From NCBI GenBank assembly GCA_903842065.1, contig CAIMKZ010000093.1, positions 62,001-126,000 on the forward strand: DNA of 64,000 bases, read 5' to 3'. This stretch comes from an uncultured Acidobacteriaceae bacterium (lineage in GTDB: Bacteria; Acidobacteriota; Terriglobia; Terriglobales; Acidobacteriaceae). Below the pieces are notes generated by a model. It worked only from the letters and a program-made list of their open reading frames with translations, ran no database searches and was not told where the DNA came from. Shown here piece by piece: positions 41,751 through 51,367 of the stretch (position 1 is its first letter; each line of letters starts with the position of its first letter). A program made the translations under genes and the position numbers.

Positions 41751-41978
41751 ATGCCGTCGTTTGAAGAGTCGCTGAAGAAACTCGAATCGATCGTGGAGCA
41801 TCTTGAGAAGGGCGACCTTGCGCTTGAAGAGTCGTTGAAGCTCTTCGAAGAGGGCGTGGGCCTCTCTGCCTCGTGCAAGCAGGAACTCGATGCCGCCGAG
41901 GGCAAGGTACAGATGCTGGTCAAACAGCGCGACGGCGCGCTGAAGGCTGAGCCCTTCCTTACGGATAAACCATTCTGA
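41751..41978 (+). CDS. xseB: Exodeoxyribonuclease VII small subunit
   Basis: The 75-residue XseB binds XseA to form the single-strand exonuclease ExoVII. The family signature FEESLKKLESIVEHLEKGDLALEESLKLFEEGVGLSASCKQELDAAEGKVQML is complete and at normal length. ATG 41751 follows GGAG at 9 nt; GTG 41736 would add five residues. xseA is not in the window. A terminator follows immediately. Confidence 0.92.
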   Translation: MPSFEESLKKLESIVEHLEKGDLALEESLKLFEEGVGLSASCKQELDAAEGKVQMLVKQRDGALKAEPFLTDKPF

Positions 41979-41985
41979 AAATGCA

Positions 41986-42023
41986 AAGGGATGAGCCAGC
42001 GCGAACTGCGTGGCTCATCCCTT
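41986..42023. terminator. Bidirectional terminator between xseB and the zinc-ribbon gene
   Basis: AAGGGATGAGCCA-12-TGGCTCATCCCTT has a perfect 13-bp stem. The 15 nt just upstream (41973-41987) are identical to those before the terminator at 19896. Confidence 0.85.
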
Positions 42024-42055
42024 GATGCGCAAAACTGTAAGCGTGCGGCGCGAAT

Positions 42056-42313
42056 CTACGTTGCGTGCGCGGGCACTGGTAGGATCGGCGCGCTTTCGAT
42101 GATCGGCTTCTGCTGTCGGGTCGGACGCAGCCATCCGGCAGAAAGCCACGCGCGGGGAATTGAAAACTCGCTCCACCCGCAATCAAGACAAACCAGAATG
42201 TCGGGCGATGGAGTCATCGGTGGGTGGCTCAACGTTCGCGGACTGTTGCGGTACAGTCTGACCTCCGCGGGGATAAGCGAGAGATCAGTGGATTGGCACT
42301 TTGGACAGGCCAT
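42056..42313 (-). CDS. Small zinc-ribbon hypothetical protein
   Basis: An 85-residue protein with two CxxC knuckles, CPKC near the N-terminus and CLDCGWSEFSIP at ~42-53, separated by ~37 residues. The spacing fits a zinc ribbon of the kind found in small uncharacterised proteins. It has its own AT-rich upstream region and converges on xseB. Function unknown. Confidence 0.55.
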   Translation of the reverse strand: MACPKCQSTDLSLIPAEVRLYRNSPRTLSHPPMTPSPDILVCLDCGWSEFSIPRAWLSAGWLRPTRQQKPIIESAPILPVPAHAT

Positions 42314-42570
42314 GCTCTTTTCCTTTGTCTCTAGGATTCAATAGTGGAACCGAACCAACGGATCCTATGGGGTGAGACAAATGTATACGCAAATAGCACA
42401 GCTTTTCAACAGAATCTTATCGCGCAAGAGTATTAAAATGAGATAAATTCACTTTTATAAAAATAATCATCGACAACATCAAAACGGATTTCGCTGTTTA
42501 TTGGTCCTGCCTCTTCTGTGGAAAAGATCTTCCAGCCTGGTTACTGTTGCAGATTTCGATAATAAACAAT
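42314..42570. other. AT-rich intergenic region without recognisable gene
   Basis: It lies between the zinc-ribbon gene start and the terminator of the SpoIIE gene, both minus strand. It is far more AT-rich than the surroundings and probably carries the zinc-ribbon promoter. No clear RNA gene or dyad longer than 6 bp was found. Confidence 0.4.
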
Positions 42571-42588
42571 CAGGCGCAACAGCGCCTG
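42571..42588 (-). terminator. Terminator of the SpoIIE phosphatase gene
   Basis: CAGGCGC-4-GCGCCTG, 7-bp stem; on the minus strand it is followed by a T-rich ATTGTTTATT. It lies 33 nt past the stop codon. Confidence 0.65.
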
Positions 42589-42620
42589 AGCTGTGCAGGA
42601 GTTCCTTGCAAAGCGGCTGT

Positions 42621-44810
42621 CTATGCCTGCTGAGTCAGCCGCCGCACGGTCAGCACGGTGATGTCGTCGGTCTGTCCAAACTCCTTGGCCGCGTCTGCGA
42701 TGTAGAAGGCGGACTGGCTGGAGAGATTATGAACACGCTCGAAGCCGAACAGCTCGCCGGAGGGGCGGCGTGCCTCTGCGACGCCGTCGGAGAGCATAAG
42801 CAAGCGGTCGCCGGGATGCAGGAAGAGCCGGATCTCTTCGTAGCTGACATCTTGCGCAACGCCGAGTGGCAGCGCGCCGGGCAGCGTGACCTCCTGCGTG
42901 TTGAGGAAGGGCGGCAGGTGACCGGCATTGGCCAGCACTACCGCTCCGTCCGCGCCGAACCACACAGCCTGGCAGGTGGTAAGCGTGTTGCTCTCTGACA
43001 AGACACGATTGAGCGCGGCGAGGATGCGGGCGGGGCTCAAGTCCGTCGTCCGGCGCAGTGCGCCCATGATCATCGAGACGGTCATGGCCGCCTTCAGGCC
43101 CTTGCCTGCCACGTCGCCGATAACGACCAGCACGCCGGCATTTTCGGTGGTCTGCACGTGGAAGAAGTCGCCGCCCACTTCGGCCGCGGGGCAGTAGACC
43201 GAGTTCACTTCAAAGCCCGGAGTGGCGACCTTCTCGAGCGGCAGCATCAGCTCCTGCACGCTGCGTGCGGCGGCCAGTTCGCTTGAGGCGTGCTGCTGTA
43301 TGCCCTGAATGCGCAGGAAGCGCAGGAAGATGATGATGACGATGGCCAGCACGCCCGTGTAGTCGGCGATGGCGGCCATGTGGACGGGGATGGGGCCGAG
43401 CAGGATGGTGAGTGGGGCGCGTGCCGGCAGGTTGGCGAATTCGGTGAGGCCCGAGGTGACCGTGGGCTCAAGGTTGCCCACGATGCTCAGCACCAGGGGA
43501 ATGAGCAGCAGGCCGGCCTCGAAGTTGCGCCGGATGGTGGCGGCAATGAGCGTGGCAAAGACGAAGATCAGGTAGCCGAGGATCCACAGCGAGCCGATGG
43601 TGAACACCAGCGCCAGAGCGATGCCCACCGCGGTGCTGTGGCCGACCAGCAGCAGTGTCGGTCCAACGCCGGCGAGCACGGGAGCGGAATACCTGAGCGT
43701 CTGCGTGTACCAGCGCCGATTGATGGCGAGGAAGGACACGAGGAACTCGTAGAAGAGATAGGCCGACACCACCATCAGTTGCAGATAGAGGGCGGCGTAC
43801 CAGAGGTTGTCGAGCCGTGCCGTGGAGCCGGCGAACTCCACAAATCCCATCGGGGCCTGCACTAGCTCGTGCAGGGCCAGCCAGAGGTACTCGTTGTGTC
43901 CGCGCTGGGCAAAGTAGAGCGCGAAAAGAAAAATCGCCAGGATAACCAGCGTGGCCGAATACACAAGCCGCGGAATGCGCTCAAAGAGCGTGCCGTCGTT
44001 CCAGGTCATCAGGCTGCGCTGGAGGTCGTTGGGGTTGCCCAGGCGCAGGGTGCGATTCTCAAAGAAGCTGGTGTAGGCGTTGTATCCGAAAGAGGAGTAG
44101 GGCGTGCGCACGGCCAGCACCAGAGAGGTTTGTCCGGGATCGACGTTGAGATTGTAGACCCTCGATATCTGCTGGTAGTGGCCCGGGTCGGAGCCGTTGG
44201 GGCCGTCGGGCTGAATCTGCTTTCCGTTGGCGTAGATCTCGGTGTATGTTCCGCCTTCCCCGATGCCGAGGGCAATGGAGCGAGAGACAGGCAGTTCGAT
44301 CAACAGAGCCACGGGACCATGATTCACGGGCAGGTTGATGTGCATGCGGAACCACGCGAAGGGTCGGGAAGACCGCTGCCCGAACTGAGGATTTGAGCCG
44401 GACCGCTGGCCTGATCCGGATCCTGCGCCGCCATTTGGCCCGCCTCCGCCACCAGGTCCGCCTCCGGTTCCGCGTCCCTGAGCTGGATACTGCGCCGATT
44501 GCTGCTCCTGGACTTCCTGGATCGAGGGCGCGGCGTCGCGGATGGCCCATGTGGAGTCGTCAAAGTCAGGCGAAGCGGCGTTCGGATCGGGGCTGATGCC
44601 GACGCGCCATCCCTTGTCGAGCATCAGCGGACCGCCGAGCTGCGTTGCATCGAAGACTACACCCGGCTGGGGTGCGCCCGGCGGGACCGGTTTGACATGG
44701 GGCCGCTCGGCGCGTGGCAGCGGAAGCGCGCGCTCGATCGACCTGAGAGGCTGGCCGGGCGCGATCGCGCACCAGGCGAAGAATGCCGCCAACAGTATTG
44801 CCTTGCGCAC
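42621..44810 (-). CDS. Membrane PP2C/SpoIIE-type serine phosphatase
   Basis: The 729-residue signalling protein has a signal peptide, then a galactose-binding-like sensor domain interrupted by a Gly/Gln-rich linker (~95-140, GTGGGPGGGGGPNGGAGSG). About seven membrane helices follow (~285-510), then a cytoplasmic PP2C domain: PAAEVGGDFFHV, VVIGDVAGKGLKAAM, LLMLSDGVAEAR and GQTDDITVLTVRR, with the metal aspartates present. This resembles 7TM receptor phosphatases (RsbU/RsbP-like) that control anti-anti-sigma factors. GTG 44810 follows GGAGGAG. No STAS or anti-sigma gene is adjacent. Confidence 0.87.
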   Translation of the reverse strand: MRKAILLAAFFAWCAIAPGQPLRSIERALPLPRAERPHVKPVPPGAPQPGVVFDATQLGGPLMLDKGWRVGISPDPNAASPDFDDSTWAIRDAAPSIQEVQEQQSAQYPAQGRGTGGGPGGGGGPNGGAGSGSGQRSGSNPQFGQRSSRPFAWFRMHINLPVNHGPVALLIELPVSRSIALGIGEGGTYTEIYANGKQIQPDGPNGSDPGHYQQISRVYNLNVDPGQTSLVLAVRTPYSSFGYNAYTSFFENRTLRLGNPNDLQRSLMTWNDGTLFERIPRLVYSATLVILAIFLFALYFAQRGHNEYLWLALHELVQAPMGFVEFAGSTARLDNLWYAALYLQLMVVSAYLFYEFLVSFLAINRRWYTQTLRYSAPVLAGVGPTLLLVGHSTAVGIALALVFTIGSLWILGYLIFVFATLIAATIRRNFEAGLLLIPLVLSIVGNLEPTVTSGLTEFANLPARAPLTILLGPIPVHMAAIADYTGVLAIVIIIFLRFLRIQGIQQHASSELAAARSVQELMLPLEKVATPGFEVNSVYCPAAEVGGDFFHVQTTENAGVLVVIGDVAGKGLKAAMTVSMIMGALRRTTDLSPARILAALNRVLSESNTLTTCQAVWFGADGAVVLANAGHLPPFLNTQEVTLPGALPLGVAQDVSYEEIRLFLHPGDRLLMLSDGVAEARRPSGELFGFERVHNLSSQSAFYIADAAKEFGQTDDITVLTVRRLTQQA

Positions 44811-45047
44811 GGACTCCTCCAAAACTTTGATCTCCACTCTAATTCAGACGGCTCAGGCGGCAAATAGCAACTGTGGAACGGGGCGAGCTGCTCCAGGGAT
44901 CGACCCGGCGCCCGGATGTGGGACTTCGCCAAGGGGCTTGCAGTCATGCCAAAATGAATTCAGCCGGAAAGGTATCAATTACAGGGCGGCGCGCGTCTAA
45001 TGGATGAAACGAGGGGCAGGGAAGGCTTCAGCTCCGGAGGTTGCGGT

Positions 45048-46316
45048 ATGAAGACAGCTTCGGGTTTGCGGTGGGGAGTGCTGACAGCGGCGGTACTGGC
45101 GCTCGTGCTTGCGGTAGGGGCAAGTGCTCAGTCCGGCGATGCGACCGGCACAACGCCTGCCTCTGGCAAGCCGGCCACCGTGCCGGCCGGTGGTGATCAG
45201 ACGACTCCAACTGCCGCGCCGGGAACCACGCCAGTGGGCGGGGATCAGGAAGCGCCGCCTCCCTCGGCCAAGGATAAGAGCAAAAAGCCGGGCGAAGCCG
45301 ATCAGAATGTGAAGGTCGATCCGGACCGGGTGATCGATCCGGGCAGCGAGATGATCAAGGTCAAGCCGGGCAGCGAGGACGATGTGGCTGCGGTGGGCAA
45401 CCGCGATATCGGCAAGCGCGGCATGGGCAACTGGTACTCCACCGACTGGGAGATCAAAACCGGCAAGCAGTACGCGGACGAGATCGAGAAGAGCGCCCGC
45501 TTTATCACCGACCCCGTGGTGACCGAGTACGTGAACCGCGTCGGGCAGAACATCGTCAAGAACTCCGACTGCAAGGTGCCGTTCACCATCAAGGTGATCG
45601 ACTCGGACGAGATCAACGCCTTCGCGCTGCCAGGCGGATTTTTCTATGTAAACTCGGGGCTCATTCTGAACGCCGACGAGGAAGCCGAGCTGGCCGGAGT
45701 CATGGCCCACGAGACCGCGCACGTCTGCGCGCACCATGCGGCACGCGTCATGACGCGCGGCAACTACGCGCAGCTGGGAACCATTCCGCTCATCATCATG
45801 GCCGGTGGAAGCTGGCTTGGATACGGGCTCTACGAGGCCAGTTCGCTGGCCGTACCCATTACTTTTTTGAAGTTCTCGCGCGACTTTGAGGCCCAGGCAG
45901 ACTACCTCGGCGTGCAGTATCTCTACCGCGCGGGCTACGATCCCCAGGCCTTCATCAGCTTCTTTGAGAAGATTCAGGCGCTCGAAAAGCGCAAGCCCGG
46001 ACTGGTGGCCAAAGCCTTCAGCGATCACCCGCAGACCCCAGACCGCATCCTGCACTCGCAGGAGGAGATCGCCAAGATTCTGCCGGCGCGGACCGAGTAC
46101 ACGGTTTCCACCTCGGAGTTCGACGACGTGAAGGCGCGGCTGGCGCGTATCGAAAACAAGCGACGGCTCACCGATACCAAGGGCGTTACGCGGCCCTCGC
46201 TGCGCAAGGCTGGAACCACTACCACGGATGACGGTACCGGGAACACCAAGGGCACTGACAACAACGGCGACTCGACCGACCAGCCTACGCTGCATCGGCG
46301 GGACGACAGCAACTAG
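45048..46316 (+). CDS. Periplasmic M48-family metalloprotease
   Basis: The 422-residue exported protein has a signal peptide (WGVLTAAVLALVLAVGASA), a Thr/Pro/Gly-rich low-complexity stretch (~30-85) and an M48 peptidase domain: INAFALPGGFFYVNSGLI, zinc motif HETAH (~221-225) in VMAHETAHVCAHHAAR, and the third ligand region FSRDFEAQADYLGVQYLYRAGYDP. Homologues include BepA-like outer-membrane quality control proteases. A polar tail (~370-422) follows. ATG 45048 after CCGGAGG is the signal peptide start. Confidence 0.88.
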   Translation: MKTASGLRWGVLTAAVLALVLAVGASAQSGDATGTTPASGKPATVPAGGDQTTPTAAPGTTPVGGDQEAPPPSAKDKSKKPGEADQNVKVDPDRVIDPGSEMIKVKPGSEDDVAAVGNRDIGKRGMGNWYSTDWEIKTGKQYADEIEKSARFITDPVVTEYVNRVGQNIVKNSDCKVPFTIKVIDSDEINAFALPGGFFYVNSGLILNADEEAELAGVMAHETAHVCAHHAARVMTRGNYAQLGTIPLIIMAGGSWLGYGLYEASSLAVPITFLKFSRDFEAQADYLGVQYLYRAGYDPQAFISFFEKIQALEKRKPGLVAKAFSDHPQTPDRILHSQEEIAKILPARTEYTVSTSEFDDVKARLARIENKRRLTDTKGVTRPSLRKAGTTTTDDGTGNTKGTDNNGDSTDQPTLHRRDDSN

Positions 46317-46443
46317 GAGCAAAGCGTGCGGCTGGCCCCTCAGAGGGCCGGCCAGCACGCATCCATAAAATTGGATAGCTTTAGTCTGATTTCGTGCGAT
46401 AAGATGTCTGTATCGCTTCTCCCCCAGAGCGTTAGGTCAAGCC

Positions 46444-46758
46444 ATGAAAAAGATCGTGATGGCAGTGGCTGTTTTTGCGCTGATACTGCTTCTTACCAAG
46501 CTCGCAAACCTCATGCCGGCGGCTCAGCTGCCCGGGGTTTCCTTTGCCTTGAAGGCACAGCAGGTGGTCCAATGCTCCCCCGATGAGATCACTCTTCTCG
46601 ATACGCACCAGACCCAGACGCACCTGATCAAGGACACAAACTGGCCGGACTGCTCAGTTTTCCAGAAGGGGCAGTACCTTGACTTCTATCTCTCGCGCGG
46701 TGAAAAGACCGGCTTTGAGCGGATAGAGACGACCGAGTGGTGGCGGACAAAGATGTAG
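46444..46758 (+). CDS. Small secreted or membrane-anchored hypothetical protein
   Basis: The 104-residue protein has an N-terminal hydrophobic segment (IVMAVAVFALILLLTKLANLM) and a ~75-residue extracytoplasmic part with two cysteines (QCSPDE, WPDCS) that could form a disulfide. No family is recognised. It stands alone after the M48 gene. Confidence 0.6.
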   Translation: MKKIVMAVAVFALILLLTKLANLMPAAQLPGVSFALKAQQVVQCSPDEITLLDTHQTQTHLIKDTNWPDCSVFQKGQYLDFYLSRGEKTGFERIETTEWWRTKM

Positions 46759-46903
46759 CCGTCGCCCCGCCGAGGCTCCACTCTTACCGAGTGTGCACCA
46801 TCTGTCGTAACAGCCCTACATCTGGGGGCGTACCCCAGGCTCGCCGCTAGCAGTTGTTCCACAGGCTTTGCGAGGCGAACAAGTGGCGGAAAGAACTCTG
46901 GTC

Positions 46904-46991
46904 AATTCCGTGGAATTCGCTGAAACTCCTTGAAATTCCGTGTAAATCCGGGCAATATACAAAATTACCGGCTCAAGACCGGTATTTGAGC
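46904..46991. promoter_or_regulatory. Clustered dyads upstream of the excisionase-like HTH gene
   Basis: AATTCC-GT-GGAATT (46904-46917, perfect), a second AATTCCGTG at 46934, TACCGG-7-CCGGTA (46966-46984) and the overlapping GCTCAA-9-TTGAGC (46971-46991) lie within 90 nt of ATG 47007. The cluster looks like an operator region, perhaps autoregulated by the HTH protein. Confidence 0.45.
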
Positions 46992-47006
46992 AGTACGGAG
47001 GAATCC

Positions 47007-47273
47007 ATGCGCAACGCGGCGCTACGTTCGAATCTGCTGGTCCCCGAGGTCCGCGAGGTGATGGACATCCGCCAGGCTTCGGGCTATCTCGGCATCTCGG
47101 CTGACACGCTCTACAAGTACGCGTCGGAGGGATTTGTTCCCGCCTTCAAACTAGGCAATCGCTGGCGCTTCAAGCGCAGCCGGCTCGACGAGTGGATGGA
47201 TCGCCAGAGCGATCTGAATGCGCCGAGTGAGGCGAATCCGGACGCGAAGAAGCCGGTCCGCTCAGAGATCTAA
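47007..47273 (+). CDS. Excisionase/MerR-like helix-turn-helix protein
   Basis: The 88-residue DNA-binding protein has the HTH_17 fold: MDIRQASGYLGISADTLYKYASEGFVPAFKLGNRWRFKRSRLDEWMDRQ. This fold occurs in phage excisionases and in small regulators. No integrase or phage gene is near, so a regulatory role is likelier. ATG 47007 follows ACGGAGG; the upstream in-frame extension consists of the dyad cluster. Confidence 0.8.
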   Translation: MRNAALRSNLLVPEVREVMDIRQASGYLGISADTLYKYASEGFVPAFKLGNRWRFKRSRLDEWMDRQSDLNAPSEANPDAKKPVRSEI

Positions 47274-47348
47274 AAGCAGGCGCCAGGGGACTCGCACAAT
47301 TACATGAAAGTCAGGCTGCGACCGTGGCCGGAGGCAGGTATACAAGCG

Positions 47349-47657
47349 ATGCATTACTTACTGTTTTATGAAGCCGGATCGGACTACGCAACCCACCGCA
47401 CGCCCTATCGCGACGAGCACCTGCGCAAGGCATGGGAGGCAAGCGACCGGGGAGAGTTGCTCGTCGGCGGCGGGCTTGCCAACCCGCTGGACGGATCGGT
47501 CCTTCTGTTTCAGGGCGACTCGCCAACGGTGGCCGAGAACTTTGCCAAGGCCGATCCCTACGTTGTTCACGGGGTTATCAGCCGCTGGTATGTGCGCGAG
47601 TGGACGACGGTGGTAGGTAAACTGGCCTCGAATCCGGTACGTCCAGGCGGAGCATGA
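47349..47657 (+). CDS. YciI-like protein
   Basis: The 102-residue protein has the YCII fold: MHYLLFYEAGSDYATHRTPYRDEHLRKAWEASDRGELLVGGGLANPLDGSVLLFQ, then PTVAENFAKADPYVVHGV. The conserved H in RDEHL and D in ADPYV are the putative active-site pair of the family. The exact role is unknown. ATG 47349 starts at the family N-terminus; ATG 47304 would add 15 residues. Confidence 0.8.
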   Translation: MHYLLFYEAGSDYATHRTPYRDEHLRKAWEASDRGELLVGGGLANPLDGSVLLFQGDSPTVAENFAKADPYVVHGVISRWYVREWTTVVGKLASNPVRPGGA

Positions 47658-47705
47658 TTCGGGAACCCGGCATCTGGATTAGATCGCTGTGATAAAACTT
47701 ACCCC

Positions 47706-48797
47706 GTGGACAACTCACGCCGCATCGGCGCGCTGCGCCGCAAGCTGAACCGCGCAGGCCTTCAGGGGCTTCTGGTTACACATCTGCCCGACGTGCGCTA
47801 TCTGTCCGGGTTTACCGGCTCAAGCGCCGCCCTGGCCATTACCCGCTACAAGGCCCGGCTGTTTACCGACGGCCGCTACAAGACACAGGCTGCCGAAGAG
47901 GTCCGCGGCGCGCAGGTTGAGATCGCCTCAAGCTCGCTCTCCGTTGCCGCTGTGCAATGGCTGGCTGCCCAGCCCGCGGTCGCCAGGGCTGGTTTCGATC
48001 CCGCAGTCACGACCGTGGCCGATCTGGCCCGTCTCAAAGCAGCACTTCCCGGCAAACTGCGTCGCAGCCTGCTCACCGCGCTCGATGAGCCGCTGGTCAT
48101 GCCCCTGCGCCAGGTGAAAGACAGCGACGAACTCGAGATTCTTCGCGAGGCCGCCCAGATCGGTTGCCGTCTCTTCGACCACATCCTTGGCGTTCTCAAA
48201 CCCGGAATCAGAGAGATCGAGGTTGCCGCCGAACTTGAGCATCAGGCGCGGCTGCTCGGGGCCGAAGGCATGTCGTTTGAGACCATCGTCGCCAGCGGAT
48301 CACGATCGGCGCTGCCCCATGGCCACGCCACAACGAACCCCTTGCCGCGCAGAGGGTTTGTGACCATGGATTTCGGTATAATCTTAAGAGGATACTGCTC
48401 GGATATGACGCGAACCGTCTACCTGGGTTCCCCGAAGCAACAGGAGCGGAGAGCGTATCAGTCTGTGCTGGAAGCCCAGTTGGCGGCCGTTGAGGCTGTT
48501 CGCGAGAGTGCCTGCTGCGGAGACGTCGATGAGGCGGCCCGTGGCATCCTGCGCAGGGAGGGACTGGCAGACGCTTTCACGCACTCCACAGGCCATGGTG
48601 TCGGCCTCGAGATTCACGAGCCTCCGCGCCTTGGCGCTGGGCAAAGCGCGCGTCTCGCGGCAGGCATAGTCGTTACCATCGAGCCGGGAATCTATCTTCC
48701 CGGCAGGTTCGGCATTCGCATCGAAGACATGGTGCACGTCACCCGCACCGGAGGCGAGATTCTAACCCCCTCGACCAAGGCATTGATCGAGCTCTAA
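47706..48797 (+). CDS. Xaa-Pro aminopeptidase (M24 family)
   Basis: The 363-residue cytosolic dipeptidase/aminopeptidase P-like enzyme has a creatinase-type N-terminal domain (LLVTHLPDVRYLSGFTGSSAAL) and the M24 pita-bread domain. Dinuclear metal ligands appear as D in VTMDFGIILRGYCSDMTRT (two Asp), H in STGHGVGLEIHEPP, E in TIEPGIY and E in IRIEDMVHVT. The start is GTG 47706. It lies 37 nt before accB, as in many bacteria where pepP-like genes precede accBC. Confidence 0.93.
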   Translation: MDNSRRIGALRRKLNRAGLQGLLVTHLPDVRYLSGFTGSSAALAITRYKARLFTDGRYKTQAAEEVRGAQVEIASSSLSVAAVQWLAAQPAVARAGFDPAVTTVADLARLKAALPGKLRRSLLTALDEPLVMPLRQVKDSDELEILREAAQIGCRLFDHILGVLKPGIREIEVAAELEHQARLLGAEGMSFETIVASGSRSALPHGHATTNPLPRRGFVTMDFGIILRGYCSDMTRTVYLGSPKQQERRAYQSVLEAQLAAVEAVRESACCGDVDEAARGILRREGLADAFTHSTGHGVGLEIHEPPRLGAGQSARLAAGIVVTIEPGIYLPGRFGIRIEDMVHVTRTGGEILTPSTKALIEL

Positions 48798-48834
48798 AGC
48801 CCAGCACCGGGATCAACGGAGAACGAATCCAAAA

Positions 48835-49308
48835 ATGAATCAGCAAGATATTGACGATCTGAGGCAGCTGGTCGACTTTCTGAAGTCGCAGCAGGTGGCC
48901 GAATTCGACCTGGACCGCGGCGACCTCAAACTGCGGCTCAAGTTTCACGAGCCACCCCAGGCTCCGCCGCAGATAGGCGACGTGGCACGCTTGCTGGGCA
49001 TCGCCGCCGCGCAGGCTGCTCCTGCCGCAGCGGATGCGTCCGCGGCCCCGGCTTCCGCCGCCGAGGTAGGACTGCACAACGTAAAGTCGCCCATGGTCGG
49101 CACCTTCTTCAGCTCGCCCTCGCCCGGCGCTGCGCCCTTTGTCGAAATCGGCGACCGCGTAAAGAAGGGCCAGGTCATCTGCATCATCGAGGCCATGAAG
49201 CTGATGAACGAGATTGAAGCCGATCAGGCCGGCGAGATCGCCCGCTGCCTGGTCACCAACGGCCAGGCCATTGAGTACGGCCAGCCGCTGTTTGAGATCC
49301 GCCCTTAG
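48835..49308 (+). CDS. accB: Biotin carboxyl carrier protein of acetyl-CoA carboxylase
   Basis: The 157-residue carrier has an N-terminal helical segment (QDIDDLRQLVDFLKSQQVAEF), an Ala/Pro-rich linker (~58-80) and the biotinyl domain with biotin-lysine ~K122 in CIIEAMKLMNEIEAD. It carries CO2 from AccC to the transcarboxylase in the first step of fatty acid synthesis. The stop codon lies inside the first unit of a 9-bp repeat array. Normally accC follows directly; here a 500-nt repeat-flanked insert separates them. Confidence 0.95.
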   Translation: MNQQDIDDLRQLVDFLKSQQVAEFDLDRGDLKLRLKFHEPPQAPPQIGDVARLLGIAAAQAAPAAADASAAPASAAEVGLHNVKSPMVGTFFSSPSPGAAPFVEIGDRVKKGQVICIIEAMKLMNEIEADQAGEIARCLVTNGQAIEYGQPLFEIRP

Positions 49309-49409
49309 CGGAGTTAGCGGGGTTAGCGTTGTTAGCGGCGCTAGTCTTTTGCAAATTGCCGACGGTAGTTTTTCTAACTCCGCTAACCCCGCTGACTCCG
49401 CTAACGCCG
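49305..49409. repeat. Two inverted 9-bp minisatellites between accB and the IVP gene
   Basis: Four TTAGCGnnG units (49305-49340, containing the accB stop) are followed, after 33 nt, by four CTAACnCCG-type units in the opposite orientation (49374-49409). Together they can form a long imperfect hairpin just upstream of the gene at 49423. Confidence 0.85.
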
Positions 49410-49422
49410 CTGAAGGTGCGCC

Positions 49423-49827
49423 ATGTCAAGGCCCAAGAGTTATCGCGACCTCATCGTCTGGCAGAAGGCCATGGTGCTGGCACGGCAGGTCTATGGACTT
49501 AGCGAGCAGTTGCCTTCGCGTGAGGCGTATGGGCTGATCGCGCAGGTCAGGCGTGCGGCTGTTTCAGTAGCTAGCAACATTGCCGAAGGGCATGGACGTC
49601 TAACCGACACTCAATTCAGGCATTTTCTTGGTAATGCCCGCGGTTCTCTAAACGAGATGCAGACACAACTGGAACTGGCTACGGATTTGAACTATCTGAA
49701 ACGGGAAGCAGTCCACCAGATCATGGATCAATGCTCAGAGGTAGCGCGACTTCTCAACGGCCTCATAGCCTCGTTGCGTCACGCTAACCCCGCTAACCCC
49801 GCTAGCACCGCTAGCACCGCTAAGTAG
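49423..49827 (+). CDS. Four-helix-bundle protein of the 23S rRNA IVP/S23 family, inserted in the acc operon
   Basis: The 134-residue protein matches the 'four helix bundle' (S23/IVP) family: [62 protein letters not shown] and a last helix. These proteins were first found encoded in intervening sequences of 23S rRNA; here it sits in the accB-accC operon. The C-terminal tail [15 protein letters not shown] is translated from a four-unit 9-bp repeat, so the gene and repeats probably moved or evolved together. Function unknown. Confidence 0.85.
   Translation: MSRPKSYRDLIVWQKAMVLARQVYGLSEQLPSREAYGLIAQVRRAAVSVASNIAEGHGRLTDTQFRHFLGNARGSLNEMQTQLELATDLNYLKREAVHQIMDQCSEVARLLNGLIASLRHANPANPASTASTAK
49784..49819 (+). 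repeat. 9-bp minisatellite forming the C-terminus of the IVP gene
   Basis: Units CTAACCCCG, CTAACCCCG, CTAGCACCG and CTAGCACCG. Being 9 bp long, they keep the frame and are read as NPA and STA tripeptides. Same family as 38102, 49305 and 49374. Confidence 0.85.
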
Positions 49828-49831
49828 GCCC

Positions 49832-51193
<1,362 letters not shown>

Positions 51194-51215
51194 CATCGCC
51201 TCATAGCCGGACATC

Positions 51216-51275
51216 TGTCATCCTGAGCGAAGGTCGCTGCAGCGACCGGAGTCGAAGGATCTGTGGTTGTTTTTC
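51216..51275 (+). repeat. Dispersed repeat, TGTCATCCTGAGCG family, copy 1
   Basis: It starts TGTCATCCTGAGCG, holds a perfect 16-bp palindrome GGTCGCTGCAGCGACC (51232-51247) and ends AGTCGAAGGATCTGTGGTTG. The outer parts match copy 2 at 54851; the central stem differs. Confidence 0.8.
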
Positions 51276-51367
51276 TAGCGCGGTGGGGAAACCACGGACA
51301 CATTCGGGAGTCAGATCACGACTTCAGTATCGTCGCCACGCTTGTATAGCCCATAAGCGGTCTGGAC

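Noticed and set aside
39720..41801. 693-codon minus-strand open frame opposite the methionine-cycle gene
   Set aside because: Antisense shadow; the plus strand encodes both enzyme domains with all motifs.
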